NCBI GenBank assembly: GCA_964483985.1
Contig: CAZADS010000050.1
Coordinates: forward strand, 1 to 50,627
Length of the DNA: 50,627 nucleotides
DNA from: CAZADS01 sp964483985
GTDB lineage: Bacteria > Pseudomonadota > Alphaproteobacteria > Thalassobaculales > Thalassobaculaceae
Reading direction: 5' to 3'
Of the stretch, positions 43,969 to 50,627 are shown one piece after another. The notes below the pieces were generated by a model. That model ran no database searches and was not told the DNA's origin. It saw only the letters and a program-made list of their open reading frames with translations. The position numbers and the translations under genes are program-made. The stretch's first letter is position 1. Each line of letters opens with the position of its first letter.

Positions 43969-44601
43969 ATGGCTAAAGGTTTGCTGGTCGCGTCGTTTGA
44001 CTATTCAAAAGCTCACGCCGATGAATTTCATGATTGGTATGATCTAGAACATATTCCTGAACGACAAGCTGTAAAGGGGTTTGGGGAATGCGAGCGGTGG
44101 TTGGGCGTAGAGGATTCTAATTTTGCTGTTGCGACCTACGATCTAGAGTCTCTCGATGTTTTGCGTGGTGAAGCCTATAAATCAATTGCGTATGAAAATT
44201 TATCACCTTGGTCTAAAAGAGTAACTGGTATGTGCGATCGACTGTTGAGATTTGAGGGAGAGCAGACGCTCCCTGGTGATTCCGCGGCACCAGTTAGCGC
44301 TGGCGGACTCCTTTTGAACGCCATGAACGTTTTGGAGGAAGCGGAAGAGGACTTTAACGCTTGGTACGATGAGGAACATATCCCGGCGCTATCATCTGTT
44401 CAGGGAACGTTGGCAGCTCGTCGTTATCGTGCTATCGGGGGGACCCATCGATATGTTGCTATTTATCATCTTAAAACGCCAGAGGTAGTGTATTCAGAGG
44501 CATGGAAAACCGCCGTTGACACTCCATGGAGTACGCGGATACGTCCTTGTTTTAGAGATCGAATTAGGATTCTTACCAAAAAATATCAGAGAGCTGACTG
44601 A
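43969..44601 (+). CDS. Tandem-duplicated dimeric alpha-beta barrel (EthD-like) protein
   Basis: The 210-residue protein consists of two halves of about 100 residues. Each has the same landmark: EFHDWYDLEHIPERQAV near residue 22 and DFNAWYDEEHIPALSSV near 126. A strand with ECERWLGVE or AARRYRAIG follows, then a WSKR/WSTR motif near the end of each half. WYDxEHIP is typical of EthD-like or related ferredoxin-fold proteins that act as dimers. Here one chain carries both halves. The catalytic role is unknown. AAGGAGAG gives a strong ribosome-binding site, and an EamA transporter gene follows by 29 bp. Confidence 0.82.
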   Translation: MAKGLLVASFDYSKAHADEFHDWYDLEHIPERQAVKGFGECERWLGVEDSNFAVATYDLESLDVLRGEAYKSIAYENLSPWSKRVTGMCDRLLRFEGEQTLPGDSAAPVSAGGLLLNAMNVLEEAEEDFNAWYDEEHIPALSSVQGTLAARRYRAIGGTHRYVAIYHLKTPEVVYSEAWKTAVDTPWSTRIRPCFRDRIRILTKKYQRAD

Positions 44602-44630
44602 TGTAATTTGCAGCGCCTTTTGGCTAGCCA

Positions 44631-45542
44631 ATGGAACATCTCTGGATTGTACTTATTCTCGTTTCTGCCGCGCTGCAAACGGCGAGGAACGCTGGGCAAA
44701 AACATCTTGGCGCGCGATTGTCTGCGTTGACGGCCACGTGGGTTCGGTTCGGTTTTGGTTTACCTTTTGCTCTGATTTATTTGTTTTGTGTTTTGCACTG
44801 GTTTGACGTCGAAGTTCCAGAATTGGGGTCGGGATTTTTGATTCCGGCTTTGTTAGCAGGGATGTTGCAAATTTCAAGCACAGTGCTTCTTGTGCTTTTA
44901 TTTCGAATGCGTAATTTTGCGATTGGATCAACGTACGTTCGTACAGAAACAATAATAGCGGCTATACTGGGGAGCCTATTCTTTGGTGAGGTCATCGATT
45001 TCTTTGGGTGGTTCGCCATCACAATTTCTGTTGTAGGTGTGATTATTATCAGTTTGGTTCGTTCCGGAATCAAAGGGATAACATTGATTGGGTCATTTTT
45101 TGATATTTCTGCTGTTATCGGTCTGTTATCTGGGTTTGGGTTCGCACTCGGTTCGTTTTTTATTCGCCAGGCAAGCCTGTCTTTTGGACACCCTAATTTC
45201 GCTCTAACAGCATCTCTAACCCTTGTAACTATAATTACTTTGCAAACAGTTTTTCTCGGAGGTTTTATTTTAATTTGGAAACCTAAGGATTTCATTGTTA
45301 TTGGTAAACTCTGGAAGCCAAGCTTGTTTGTTGGAATAACGAGCGCATTTGGCTCAATAGGTTGGTTTACCGCCATGACAATTCAGCGTGTAGCTTATGT
45401 AAAGGTAATTGCTCAGGTCGAATTTCTTTTTGCATTGGCCGTTTCAATTATGTTCTTTGGAGAACGTCCGACATTTCGGGAAGTAATTGGAATGTTAATG
45501 ATCGCAATCGGAATATTGGTGTTATTGTTGTTTGCAAATTGA
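44631..45542 (+). CDS. EamA/DMT-family transporter
   Basis: The 303-residue protein has about ten membrane helices in two EamA repeats. Repeat one ends with FAIGSTYVRTETIIAAILGS and FFGEVIDFFGWFAITISVVG. Repeat two ends with VKVIAQVEFLFALAVSIMFF and GERPTFREVIGMLMIAIGIL. The paired E-x-FxGE/GERP motifs are diagnostic of the drug/metabolite transporter superfamily. It probably exports or imports a small metabolite. It lies between the EthD-like gene and the small membrane protein gene on the same strand. Confidence 0.9.
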   Translation: MEHLWIVLILVSAALQTARNAGQKHLGARLSALTATWVRFGFGLPFALIYLFCVLHWFDVEVPELGSGFLIPALLAGMLQISSTVLLVLLFRMRNFAIGSTYVRTETIIAAILGSLFFGEVIDFFGWFAITISVVGVIIISLVRSGIKGITLIGSFFDISAVIGLLSGFGFALGSFFIRQASLSFGHPNFALTASLTLVTIITLQTVFLGGFILIWKPKDFIVIGKLWKPSLFVGITSAFGSIGWFTAMTIQRVAYVKVIAQVEFLFALAVSIMFFGERPTFREVIGMLMIAIGILVLLLFAN

Positions 45543-45602
45543 AAGCGTTTGCTTTTGATTAGGCGTTTTGGTTAATGTGAATGATAAACAAAGTGAGGGT
45601 AT

Positions 45603-45944
45603 ATGAGTAAAAATAACGAACTACCCAAATCCGATCTTCGGTGGATAGAAACCCCAAAAGGTCGAGCAATCATAAATGCTGTGGCACTTACTTTATTGCT
45701 CACTCTTACGCAGCATTTTGGATACATCGAACCGGGACCCCCAGTTACATTTGATAGTTTCTCGCTTTTTGCTGCTTATGGCCTTATTGTTGGTGTTATA
45801 ATGTATTTCTGGACTGACTTCAGGTTAAAGCGTCGTCGTCGGAAGTTGGCTGAGGAAGCTCAAGAGCTATCTGGTGGCCAGCGACCGCCAGGAATAAATG
45901 GCGATGTAAAAAGCGGTTCGGATGAGGAGAGGAGGGACTCATGA
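45603..45944 (+). CDS. Small two-helix membrane protein of unknown function
   Basis: The 113-residue protein has two hydrophobic segments (about 22-38 and 55-74), separated by a short loop with EPGPPVTF. A strongly basic stretch RLKRRRRK follows, then a charged tail, so the C-terminus is probably cytoplasmic. I do not recognise a family. Its stop overlaps the start of the PhyH gene by ATGA, so the two are translationally coupled. Confidence 0.7.
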   Translation: MSKNNELPKSDLRWIETPKGRAIINAVALTLLLTLTQHFGYIEPGPPVTFDSFSLFAAYGLIVGVIMYFWTDFRLKRRRRKLAEEAQELSGGQRPPGINGDVKSGSDEERRDS

Positions 45945-46834
45945 TAGGTACGAAGGAGGCTGCTTTTTACCATGAAAATGGGTATTTAGTCGTTGATGAC
46001 GTCTATACTGCGGCTGAGGTGGCTGCGATGCGGGCTGTGCTGGGTGAGCTTGTTGAAAATGCTAAAGGTTTAAACGATCATAACGAAGTTTATGATTTAG
46101 AACCTTCTCATACATCTGGGAGACCTAGAGTACGGAGAATCAAGGAACCTACAAAAGTTCATTCCATTTATCGTAAAATGGTAGAACACCCTAAGCTGAT
46201 ATCAGTGATGAATAAACTTATTGGTCCTGATCAGCGGTATCACGGAGGGAAAATCAATATAAAAGCTGGTGGTTTTGGGTCGCCGGTTGAGTGGCATCAG
46301 GACTGGGCATTCTATCCTCATACCAATGACGATGTTCTTGCTGTGGGCGTTATGCTTGACGATATGACAGAGGAAAATGGCCCACTTTTAATTATGCCTG
46401 GTTCACATAAGGGCCCAACATATGACCATCATATAGACGGCGTTTTTGCGGGTGCGATAGATCCGCGCGCTTGTTCTCTTGATTTTTCCAAAGCTGCGAG
46501 AATAACTGGAAAAGCTGGTGCTTGCAGTTTCCATCACGTGCGTGCGATTCATGGTTCTGAGCAAAATCGTTCAGAAGAGGATAGAGTTCTTTTACTTTAC
46601 CAAGTTGCTGCCGCAGATGCTTGGGATTTAAGGCGGTTTAATGAAGATTGGAATGAGAGGGAAGCTCGAATGATTGCCGGTAATTCCACTTTAGAACCTC
46701 GCTTGGTTCAAACACCAATTAGATTGCCGTACCCACCACCAAAATACGATGGGTCTATTTATGAAAATCAAAGGGCAGTACACTCGCGATTCTTTGAATT
46801 TGATACTAATCCGGAATTTGAAGAAGCAGACTGA
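45941..46834 (+). CDS. Phytanoyl-CoA dioxygenase (PhyH) family protein
   Basis: The 297-residue 2OG/Fe(II) dioxygenase has iron site WHQDWAFYPHTNDD and distal His in VRAIHGSEQNRSEE. LAVGVMLDDMTEENGPLLIM and GSHKGPTYDHHIDGVFAGAI are shared almost phrase by phrase with the PhyH at 33101. GAGGAGG gives a strong ribosome-binding site inside the end of the preceding gene. The substrate is unknown. Downstream, a long inverted repeat separates it from the convergent aminotransferase gene. Confidence 0.9.
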   Translation: MIGTKEAAFYHENGYLVVDDVYTAAEVAAMRAVLGELVENAKGLNDHNEVYDLEPSHTSGRPRVRRIKEPTKVHSIYRKMVEHPKLISVMNKLIGPDQRYHGGKINIKAGGFGSPVEWHQDWAFYPHTNDDVLAVGVMLDDMTEENGPLLIMPGSHKGPTYDHHIDGVFAGAIDPRACSLDFSKAARITGKAGACSFHHVRAIHGSEQNRSEEDRVLLLYQVAAADAWDLRRFNEDWNEREARMIAGNSTLEPRLVQTPIRLPYPPPKYDGSIYENQRAVHSRFFEFDTNPEFEEAD

Positions 46835-46939
46835 TGGTCCGTTAGAGCATTAGTCTAATCGCTGTTTTTTTGGTGCCAGTTAACAAATATTAGTTGCCCA
46901 CATGATTTGCTATAAGGGAAAAACAAAACCTCCCAAGAG

Positions 46940-46990
46940 TAACGACTGATAGGCCATATTTCGAGGTATGGAATGGCCTATCAGTCGTTA
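46940..46990. terminator. Perfect 18-bp inverted repeat with 15-nt loop, probable bidirectional terminator
   Basis: TAACGACTGATAGGCCAT (46940-46957) and ATGGCCTATCAGTCGTTA (46973-46990) are exact reverse complements around a 15-nt loop. It lies between the convergent stops of the PhyH gene (46834) and the aminotransferase gene (47007). No immediate U-run follows on the plus strand. On the minus strand a T-rich stretch follows about ten bases later. The stem is longer than most terminators, so another role, such as a mobile palindrome or protein-binding site, is possible. Confidence 0.7.
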
Positions 46991-47006
46991 TTTGCTCGCT
47001 AAAATA

Positions 47007-48395
47007 TTAAGCGACCGCTTTTCCTTCACGTGTAAGATGATCTAAACCAGCGTCAAGACCTCTGCTAAACCGGTCAAACATATCGTTAATTTCATTTTCA
47101 GAAATAATTAAAGGTGGGCAGAGGCATAACGAATCGCCAACAGGACGTAAGATCAAACCCTGTTCGAGGCAAAAGTTACTAATGATACCTCCTACGTTTT
47201 CTGATACTTCAAATGCTTCTCGAGTTGTTTTATTTTTAACTACTTCATTGGCGCCCACGAGACCAATACCTCTTACTTCTCCGACAAGCGGATGATCCTT
47301 GAAACCATGAAGACGTTCTTGGAAGAGTGGCGACACAGTTTTTACATGTCCAAGAATATCTTCTTCTTCATAAATATTAAGGGTTTCTAGAGCAACAGCG
47401 GCTGCGACTGGATGACCGGAGTATGTATACCCATGTCCGAATACGCCGTATTTGGCACTAGCGTCTGCAATGGCCTGATAGATGTCTTCGCTGATCATTG
47501 TTCCCGATATGGGTAGATAGCTTGATGAGAGAGCTTTGGCACAAACAAGAATATCAGGTTTTATATTGTAGGTTTGTGATGCCCAAAAATTAGCTGTCCG
47601 GCAGAAGCCCATAATTACTTCATCGGCTACAAATAGAACGTCATGCTTGTTTAAAACGGTTTGGACTTTTTCGAAATAGGTTTTTGGTGGAACGATAACC
47701 CCGCCCGCACCCATTACAGGTTCTGCAAAGAAAGCAGCTACTGTTTCTGGTCCTTCTTCGGTGATCAACTTATCCAAATCATCAGCCATTCTGGTGGCAA
47801 ATTGTTCTTCTGTTTCACCTTCTTCACCAAAGCGATAGTAATGTGGATTATTTGTATGAATGAAATTTTCCAGAGGAACGTCGAAGCCAGTATGATTTAT
47901 AGCCCGTCCCGTTAAACTGGCTGATGCTAGCGTTATACCGTGATATCCATTAATACGGCCGATGATTTTTTTCTTCTGGTGGCGACCCCGGGCGTTGTTG
48001 TAATACCAAATGATTTTAATCGCGGTATCATTTGCCTCCGATCCCGAATTATTAAAAAAAACTTTTGAAACTGAAGATGGTGCAAGGCCTATTAGTTTTT
48101 CGGCTAAATCGATCCCTGGTAAATGTGATTTTTGCCCAAATTGGTGGTAATAGGGAAGTGTCTCCAACTGTTTGGTTGCAGCAGCTACTAGTCTTTTATG
48201 CTGCCACCCTAATGATGTAGACCAAAGTCCTGCCATTCCCTCAATATATTGTGTTCCGTAATTATCCCAAACATAAACACCGTCACCCCGTTCGATGATC
48301 ATCGGTCCTTGTTCTTCATTTGCTCTGAAATTTGTATACGGGTGAACGAGATAAGCTACATCTCGCGCTTCGGCAGAATTAGGTTGAATTGGCAT
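47007..48395 (-). CDS. Class III (omega) aminotransferase, PLP-dependent
   Basis: The 462-residue protein has the class III landmarks: HPYTNFRANEEQGPMIIERG, the cofactor-binding FFNNSGSEANDTAIKI, INGYHGITLASASLTG, AFFAEPVMGAGGVIVPP, VLFVADEVIMGFCRT, and the PLP-binding Lys in ILVCAKALSSSYLPISG. The C-terminal ILRPVGDSLCLCPPLIIS is typical of omega-amino acid or amine:pyruvate transaminases. GGAGG precedes the start by about seven bases. The amine donor is unknown. Candidates include beta-alanine, taurine, putrescine or related amines. Confidence 0.92.
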   Translation of the reverse strand: MPIQPNSAEARDVAYLVHPYTNFRANEEQGPMIIERGDGVYVWDNYGTQYIEGMAGLWSTSLGWQHKRLVAAATKQLETLPYYHQFGQKSHLPGIDLAEKLIGLAPSSVSKVFFNNSGSEANDTAIKIIWYYNNARGRHQKKKIIGRINGYHGITLASASLTGRAINHTGFDVPLENFIHTNNPHYYRFGEEGETEEQFATRMADDLDKLITEEGPETVAAFFAEPVMGAGGVIVPPKTYFEKVQTVLNKHDVLFVADEVIMGFCRTANFWASQTYNIKPDILVCAKALSSSYLPISGTMISEDIYQAIADASAKYGVFGHGYTYSGHPVAAAVALETLNIYEEEDILGHVKTVSPLFQERLHGFKDHPLVGEVRGIGLVGANEVVKNKTTREAFEVSENVGGIISNFCLEQGLILRPVGDSLCLCPPLIISENEINDMFDRFSRGLDAGLDHLTREGKAVA

Positions 48396-49048
48396 GTATT
48401 TCCTCCAAATGAGATACGGCTAGTTAAATTCGGGTATTCTTTGGTCACAGGTAAATCAGGGGACGTCAATATTGATATTAGGTTCAAGGCAAAGAATAAA
48501 AACCAATCAAACACTATAAAGTCTCAGAATGCCTTTGATTTAAACATTTGGGGCGATAACGATCAAGTAGAATACCGAGTAGTATTTCGAAGAGAGAAAA
48601 TACCTGAAAATACTTGGCGCTTAAGAGGTCAAGTTCAACAACGTTAAGATCACCTTCGTTAACTAACTGAGGATTGATTATAGCGTTAGTCAAACGAAAA
48701 TAGATGGAAGATATTAATCAGCAGCAAAAGATATAAAAATCAGGAAGAAAAAAATTTAATCTTAGTGTCGGTAAAACGATAGACGAAACCTATTTCCGAT
48801 ATAATAAAGCAACTGCTCACTAATCGCGCGCAATTTTAATTTCAATAGAACAGTCACTTTTGAATCTTGAAAGTTGTTTTGGGCGGGATTACGTTTAAAA
48901 ATCCTATCCTACAAGCTAATTTTGTGGCCGTTTTATTAATAAAGACTCGGGAAATACTTCACTTAATGCTATGTGACTGCTAATACACGAGATGTGGAGC
49001 GTAATTCAAGTATAAACACTTTTAGGTTGCCTGCGGGAGCGTAACTTC
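48396..49048. other. Intergenic region of about 650 nt, no assigned gene
   Basis: This gap between the divergent aminotransferase and DAHP synthase genes must hold their promoters. The rest shows no tRNA, riboswitch or repeat that I can see. One plus-strand frame stays open across the first 250 nt (to the stop at 48645-48647) and could encode a protein-like stretch with DVNIDIRFKAKNK and EYRVVFRREKIP. It has no ATG within the gap, and a TTG is the only plausible start. GGGAG at about ten bases before 49049 is the DAHP synthase ribosome-binding site. Confidence 0.5.
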
Positions 49049-50455
49049 ATGGTTAATTCTTGGACCCCGAAATCATGGCGAAATTCACCAATACGCCAGG
49101 TTCCTGATTATCCAAATTCAGATCATTTAAATAACATTGAATCGCAAATAGCGGGGTTTCCGCCGCTGGTGTTTGTAGGAGAAGTTCAACGCTTGAGAGC
49201 AGAACTCAGTCGCGTAGCCGCAGGAGATTCTTTTTTGCTTCAGGGAGGGGATTGTGCTGAAAGTTTTGCAGAGTTCTCTGCTAATAATATTCGCGATACG
49301 TTTCGTGTTCTTCTCCAAATGGCCGTGGTGCTGACGTTTGGTGCCGGATTACCGATCGTCAAAGTAGGGCGCCTTGCTGGACAATTTGCTAAACCGCGTT
49401 CTAGTCCAATCGAAAAACAAGGTGATGTAGAACTTCCCAGTTACCGTGGTGATATCGTAAATGGTATAGAGTTCGATAAAGACAGTAGAGAGCCCGATCC
49501 AGAGCGGTTACTAAAGGCTTACAATCAATCGGCATCTACATTGAATTTATTAAGGGCTTTTGCGCAGGGTGGATTTGCCGATCTCGAGGAAATTCATCGA
49601 TGGACATTGGGATTTGTTTCTAAATCACCTCAAGGTGAGCGGTTCGCGGAATTAGTTCAGAGGTTGGATGAATGTATGCGGTTTATGCGAGCATGTGGTT
49701 TGAATCCCGAGTCAACCCGTCAATTACGAGAAACCGACTTTTATACTTCGCATGAAGCGCTTTTGTTGGGCTATGAGCAAGCTATGACCAGACAGGATAC
49801 TATTACGGATAATAAAGGTTGGTTTAGTACGTCAGCCCATATGGTTTGGATTGGCGATCGAACTCGGCAATTGGAAGGAGCTCACGTTGAATATATGCGA
49901 GGTATTAACAACCCCATAGGGTTGAAGTGTGGTCCCACTATTCAGCCAGATGAATTGATACGTTTGATAGATATTCTCAACCCATCGAATGAAGCTGGAC
50001 GTTTAACGCTAATATGTCGAATGGGATCGGAATGCGTTCAAGAGAGAACGGCCCCCTTGATAAGAGCAGTGGAGAGAGAGGGTCAAAAAGTAGTTTGGTC
50101 TTGTGATCCAATGCACGGTAACACAATTACTTCTTCTACTGGGTATAAGACCCGTCCCTTTGATAGAATCTTAACAGAGGTGCGGGGGTTTTTTGACGTT
50201 CATAAAGCCGAAGGCACTTATGCTGGGGGTGTTCATTTTGAGATGACAGGTCAAGACGTTACGGAGTGCCTGGGAGGAGCTCAAGAAATCACGGAAGTGT
50301 CTCTAGCTGACCGTTATCATACTCATTGTGATCCACGATTGAATTTGTCTCAGGCTCTCGAGTTAGCATTTCTAATAGCAGATATGTTAAAAAGCCGTCG
50401 AGATTCTGAGTTAGAGAAACCCATTGCTGTCGCGTCGTTAAATTTGAGATCATAG
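49049..50455 (+). CDS. Class II 3-deoxy-7-phosphoheptulonate (DAHP) synthase
   Basis: The 468-residue protein is of plant-type (class II) length. Signature phrases are WTPKSWRNSPIRQVPDYP, the metal/PEP region LLQGGDCAESFAEF, VVLTFGAGLPIVKVGRLAGQ, FAKPRSS, the substrate region THMVWIGDRTRQL (here AHMVWIGDRTRQLEGAHVEY), GLKCGPTI, and VVWSCDPMHGNTI with GGVHFEMTGQDVTEC. It condenses PEP and erythrose-4-phosphate, the first step of the shikimate pathway, in the cytoplasm. Identity is secure. Whether it serves aromatic amino acids or a secondary pathway cannot be told. Confidence 0.96.
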   Translation: MVNSWTPKSWRNSPIRQVPDYPNSDHLNNIESQIAGFPPLVFVGEVQRLRAELSRVAAGDSFLLQGGDCAESFAEFSANNIRDTFRVLLQMAVVLTFGAGLPIVKVGRLAGQFAKPRSSPIEKQGDVELPSYRGDIVNGIEFDKDSREPDPERLLKAYNQSASTLNLLRAFAQGGFADLEEIHRWTLGFVSKSPQGERFAELVQRLDECMRFMRACGLNPESTRQLRETDFYTSHEALLLGYEQAMTRQDTITDNKGWFSTSAHMVWIGDRTRQLEGAHVEYMRGINNPIGLKCGPTIQPDELIRLIDILNPSNEAGRLTLICRMGSECVQERTAPLIRAVEREGQKVVWSCDPMHGNTITSSTGYKTRPFDRILTEVRGFFDVHKAEGTYAGGVHFEMTGQDVTECLGGAQEITEVSLADRYHTHCDPRLNLSQALELAFLIADMLKSRRDSELEKPIAVASLNLRS

Positions 50456-50508
50456 GAATGACGGACAAATGTTTATTAGATTTACTATAATCTCCTCAGG
50501 CTGGGCCC

Positions 50509-50627
50509 ATGAGCTCAATTAAATCCAAAGTAGATTCAAATCAGATAGATAACTCTCAATCGGCATCGCAAATTGCGGGATATCCAGATAACCACTCCAT
50601 ACCTCAATTTGCAGATAAATATTTTTT
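50509..50627 (+). CDS. Start of a partial gene cut by the window end
   Basis: From the ATG at 50509 an open frame of 39 codons runs to the window edge (MSSIKSKVDSNQID..., ending ...QFADKYFF). It is Ser/Asn/Asp/Gln-rich and hydrophilic, without a signal peptide. The ribosome-binding site is poor. Too little is present to identify it. The closing FADKYFF might suit the start of a nicotinate phosphoribosyltransferase-like protein, but that is a weak guess. It lies 53 bp after the DAHP synthase stop. Confidence 0.4.
   Translation, partial: MSSIKSKVDSNQIDNSQSASQIAGYPDNHSIPQFADKYF

Noticed and set aside
44777..45376. Minus-strand open frame of 199 codons
   Set aside because: It is antisense to the EamA transporter. 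Its Pro/Lys/Asn-rich composition is what the complement of a membrane protein gives.
50458..50490. Ten-codon open frame that could be a leader peptide before the last gene
   Set aside because: There is no ribosome-binding site, no attenuator-like hairpins and no run of one amino acid's codons, so a regulatory leader is not supported.
1..50627. Mobile elements, CRISPR arrays, tRNA or rRNA genes
   Set aside because: No transposase or integrase motifs, regularly spaced repeats, cloverleaf-like sequences or conserved rRNA stretches were recognised on either strand by reading. A tRNAscan or Infernal run would be the decisive check.

Overview
The window comes from a Gram-negative bacterium. It encodes a secretin and a complete inner-membrane type II secretion platform, an outer-membrane beta-barrel, and several proteins with export signals. 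The DNA is visibly AT-rich. Ergothioneine genes (egtB, egtD), an N-methylhydantoinase-type pair, several PhyH-type dioxygenases and a class II DAHP synthase would suit a free-living, probably marine, alphaproteobacterium. That placement is inference. I saw no rRNA, tRNA, CRISPR array, insertion sequence or phage gene.

Region 1 (1-8723, minus strand) is a tightly coupled six-gene operon that reads as a redox chain crossing the envelope. It runs from a cytoplasmic FAD/NAD(P) oxidoreductase fused to two cyclic-nucleotide-binding domains and a four-cluster ferredoxin module, to a membrane protein resembling a b-type cytochrome, to an inner-membrane protein with a cytoplasmic FHA domain and ten periplasmic haem motifs. 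Then come a small exported protein, an exported protein with two GlcG/HbpS-like units, and a beta-barrel cut by the window edge. This is my best candidate for an undescribed system: an electron conduit that could be gated by cyclic nucleotide and phosphothreonine signals.

Region 2 (8900-21800) is the secretion block: a prepilin peptidase, a small TPR protein and a five-haem exported cytochrome with one CX4CH site, then an exported protein of unknown function, then gspE-F-G-I-J-K-L-M-C-D on the minus strand. No gspH is present. T2SS genes beside multihaem cytochromes are suggestive, because T2SS exports cytochromes in some metal reducers.

Region 3 (21965-28344) holds an intact hyuA-hyuB pair. 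Directly upstream is a hybrid gene that joins the start of a HyuA to the end of a HyuB, apparently the in-frame remnant of a second pair. A divergent SDR lacking the usual YxxxK and an N-carbamoylsarcosine-amidase-like isochorismatase-fold hydrolase follow. Together these suggest N-methylhydantoin/creatinine or related cyclic-amide catabolism.

Region 4 (28441-46834) is a run of small catabolic and tailoring units: a progesterone 5-beta-reductase-like SDR; egtB-egtD; three PhyH dioxygenases and one prolyl-4-hydroxylase-like dioxygenase fused to a cysteine-less thioredoxin-fold domain; an SDR; an unusual Ldh2-family protein; a MaoC-CitE pair; a ThDP enzyme with an MFS exporter; an aspartoacylase-like hydrolase; a luciferase-like monooxygenase; a tandem-duplicated dimeric alpha-beta-barrel protein; and an EamA transporter.

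Region 5 (46835-50627) has a perfect 18-bp inverted repeat between convergent genes, a class III aminotransferase, a 650-nt spacer with a possible gene remnant, a class II DAHP synthase, and the first codons of a gene cut by the window end.
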